From assembly GCA_021828525.1 (NCBI GenBank), contig JAJZGM010000011.1:1-15324 (forward strand): a DNA stretch of 15,324 bases. Direction: 5' to 3'. The first letter of the stretch is position 1. Every line of letters starts with the position of its first letter. The DNA comes from Nitrospirota bacterium. GTDB lineage: Bacteria > Nitrospirota > Leptospirillia > Leptospirillales > Leptospirillaceae. Of the stretch, positions 14,770 to 15,324 are shown one piece after another. The position numbers and the translations under genes are program-made. The notes beneath the pieces were generated by a model. That model ran no database searches. It saw nothing but the letters and a program-made list of their open reading frames with translations, and had not been told where the DNA came from.

Positions 14770-15324
14770 TCAGTCGATCGAAAGGAAGGGAAAATCGGTG
14801 ACCTCAAACTGCTGCCCTGCTCCGTCGATCAACGCGGTTCCCGGCTCCCAGTGGGCGCGCTTCACGAACCCCAATCCGAGGACCGAGCCGGCCATCTGGG
14901 AGGGGGCAAGAGAGGTGAGGGATCCGGCCTCGGAGCCGTCGAGGACCGAAAAGAGCGGGCGGGGGCAGACGGTCTCCCGGACCGAGGGGGATTTCGAACG
15001 GAGGCCGGTGAGCCTTCTGGAGAGCTGGCCCTGGAACTTGAGTCGCGTGACAGGTTCCTGCCCGACATAGCACCCCTTGTTGTAGGAGACGGCGACAGCA
15101 TCGAGACCGGCTTCGGCCGGGAAGTGGCCCTCGTTCAGCTCGGAGGGGGGGAGGGGAATTCCCCGCTCGAGGCGATAGGTTTCAATGGCCCCTGCGTCAA
15201 GGGTCATGCCTCCGGCCGACAGGACCCGCCCCTCGAGGTCCCGGGCGGCTTTTTCAAAGGAATCCCGGGGAATCCAGAGATCGATCCAGGGGCCGGCATC
15301 CCGTTCGAAGGCAAAGGGATGGGG
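14770..15324 (-). CDS. ygfZ: YgfZ/GcvT-family folate-binding protein (5' partial)
   Basis: Folate-dependent protein of the YgfZ family, which supports repair or assembly of certain Fe-S enzymes and is related to the glycine-cleavage T protein. The diagnostic motif K-G-C-Y-x-G-Q-E is present as NKGCYVGQEPVTRL, followed by the family-like FVKRAHWEPGTALIDGAG end. 184 residues are visible. The frame stays open to the window edge, with PWIDLWIPRDSFEKAARDLE upstream of the ATG at 15207 and in family style, so that ATG is internal and the true start is outside. The gene converges on the RND permease and ends ...FLSID with TGA. E. coli YgfZ has about 326 residues, so the N-terminal 40-45% is missing here. 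The Cys-containing motif excludes true GcvT aminomethyltransferase. Confidence 0.88.
   Translation of the reverse strand, partial: PHPFAFERDAGPWIDLWIPRDSFEKAARDLEGRVLSAGGMTLDAGAIETYRLERGIPLPPSELNEGHFPAEAGLDAVAVSYNKGCYVGQEPVTRLKFQGQLSRRLTGLRSKSPSVRETVCPRPLFSVLDGSEAGSLTSLAPSQMAGSVLGLGFVKRAHWEPGTALIDGAGQQFEVTDFPFLSID

Overview
The window is about 15.3 kb of high-GC DNA (roughly 60% by eye) from a Gram-negative bacterium. The Gram-negative reading rests on an RND-type inner-membrane pump with its periplasmic adaptor and on a lipoprotein signal sequence. The lineage cannot be fixed from the sequence alone. The mix of several GH57 enzymes, a GalT-like protein and a class II aldolase beside RND efflux genes is reminiscent of Leptospirillum or other Nitrospirota, but that is an inference. 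No transposase, tRNA, rRNA, CRISPR array or phage gene was seen.

Region 1 (1-8267) is an alpha-glucan and sugar-phosphate cluster, all on the + strand. It opens with a GH57 amylopullulanase-like enzyme cut by the window edge. One base later comes a GH57 4-alpha-glucanotransferase, then a galactose-1-phosphate uridylyltransferase-like gene that overlaps it by 8 bp. A divergent class II fructose-bisphosphate aldolase-type enzyme follows after 85 bp. A 357-bp gap holding a perfect inverted repeat separates these from a GH57/DUF1957 glycogen branching enzyme. Together the GH57 enzymes can cut, rearrange and branch a glycogen-like polymer, while the GalT-like and aldolase proteins link sugar phosphates to central metabolism.

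Region 2 (8268-10401) is the least ordinary part. A small minus-strand gene (8334-8702) encodes a protein built almost entirely from eleven 10-residue repeats. It is divergent from a DUF4384 lipoprotein gene, across an AT-rich block (about 8705-8880) that contrasts sharply with the rest. The lipoprotein frame has an excellent signal peptide and lipobox but no start codon in frame. A one-base shift would join it to an ATG at 8979. The 372 bp after this gene hold a sigma70-like promoter (10120-10148) and a striking array of 17-bp palindromes TTTCAT-N5-ATGAAA at an exact 19-bp period, just before the next gene.

Region 3 (10402-14710) is an RND efflux pair: a membrane-fusion adaptor and a 1058-residue permease. 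No outer-membrane channel or regulator gene is in the window. A 10-bp hairpin separates this pair from a convergent YgfZ/GcvT-like gene that runs off the right edge.
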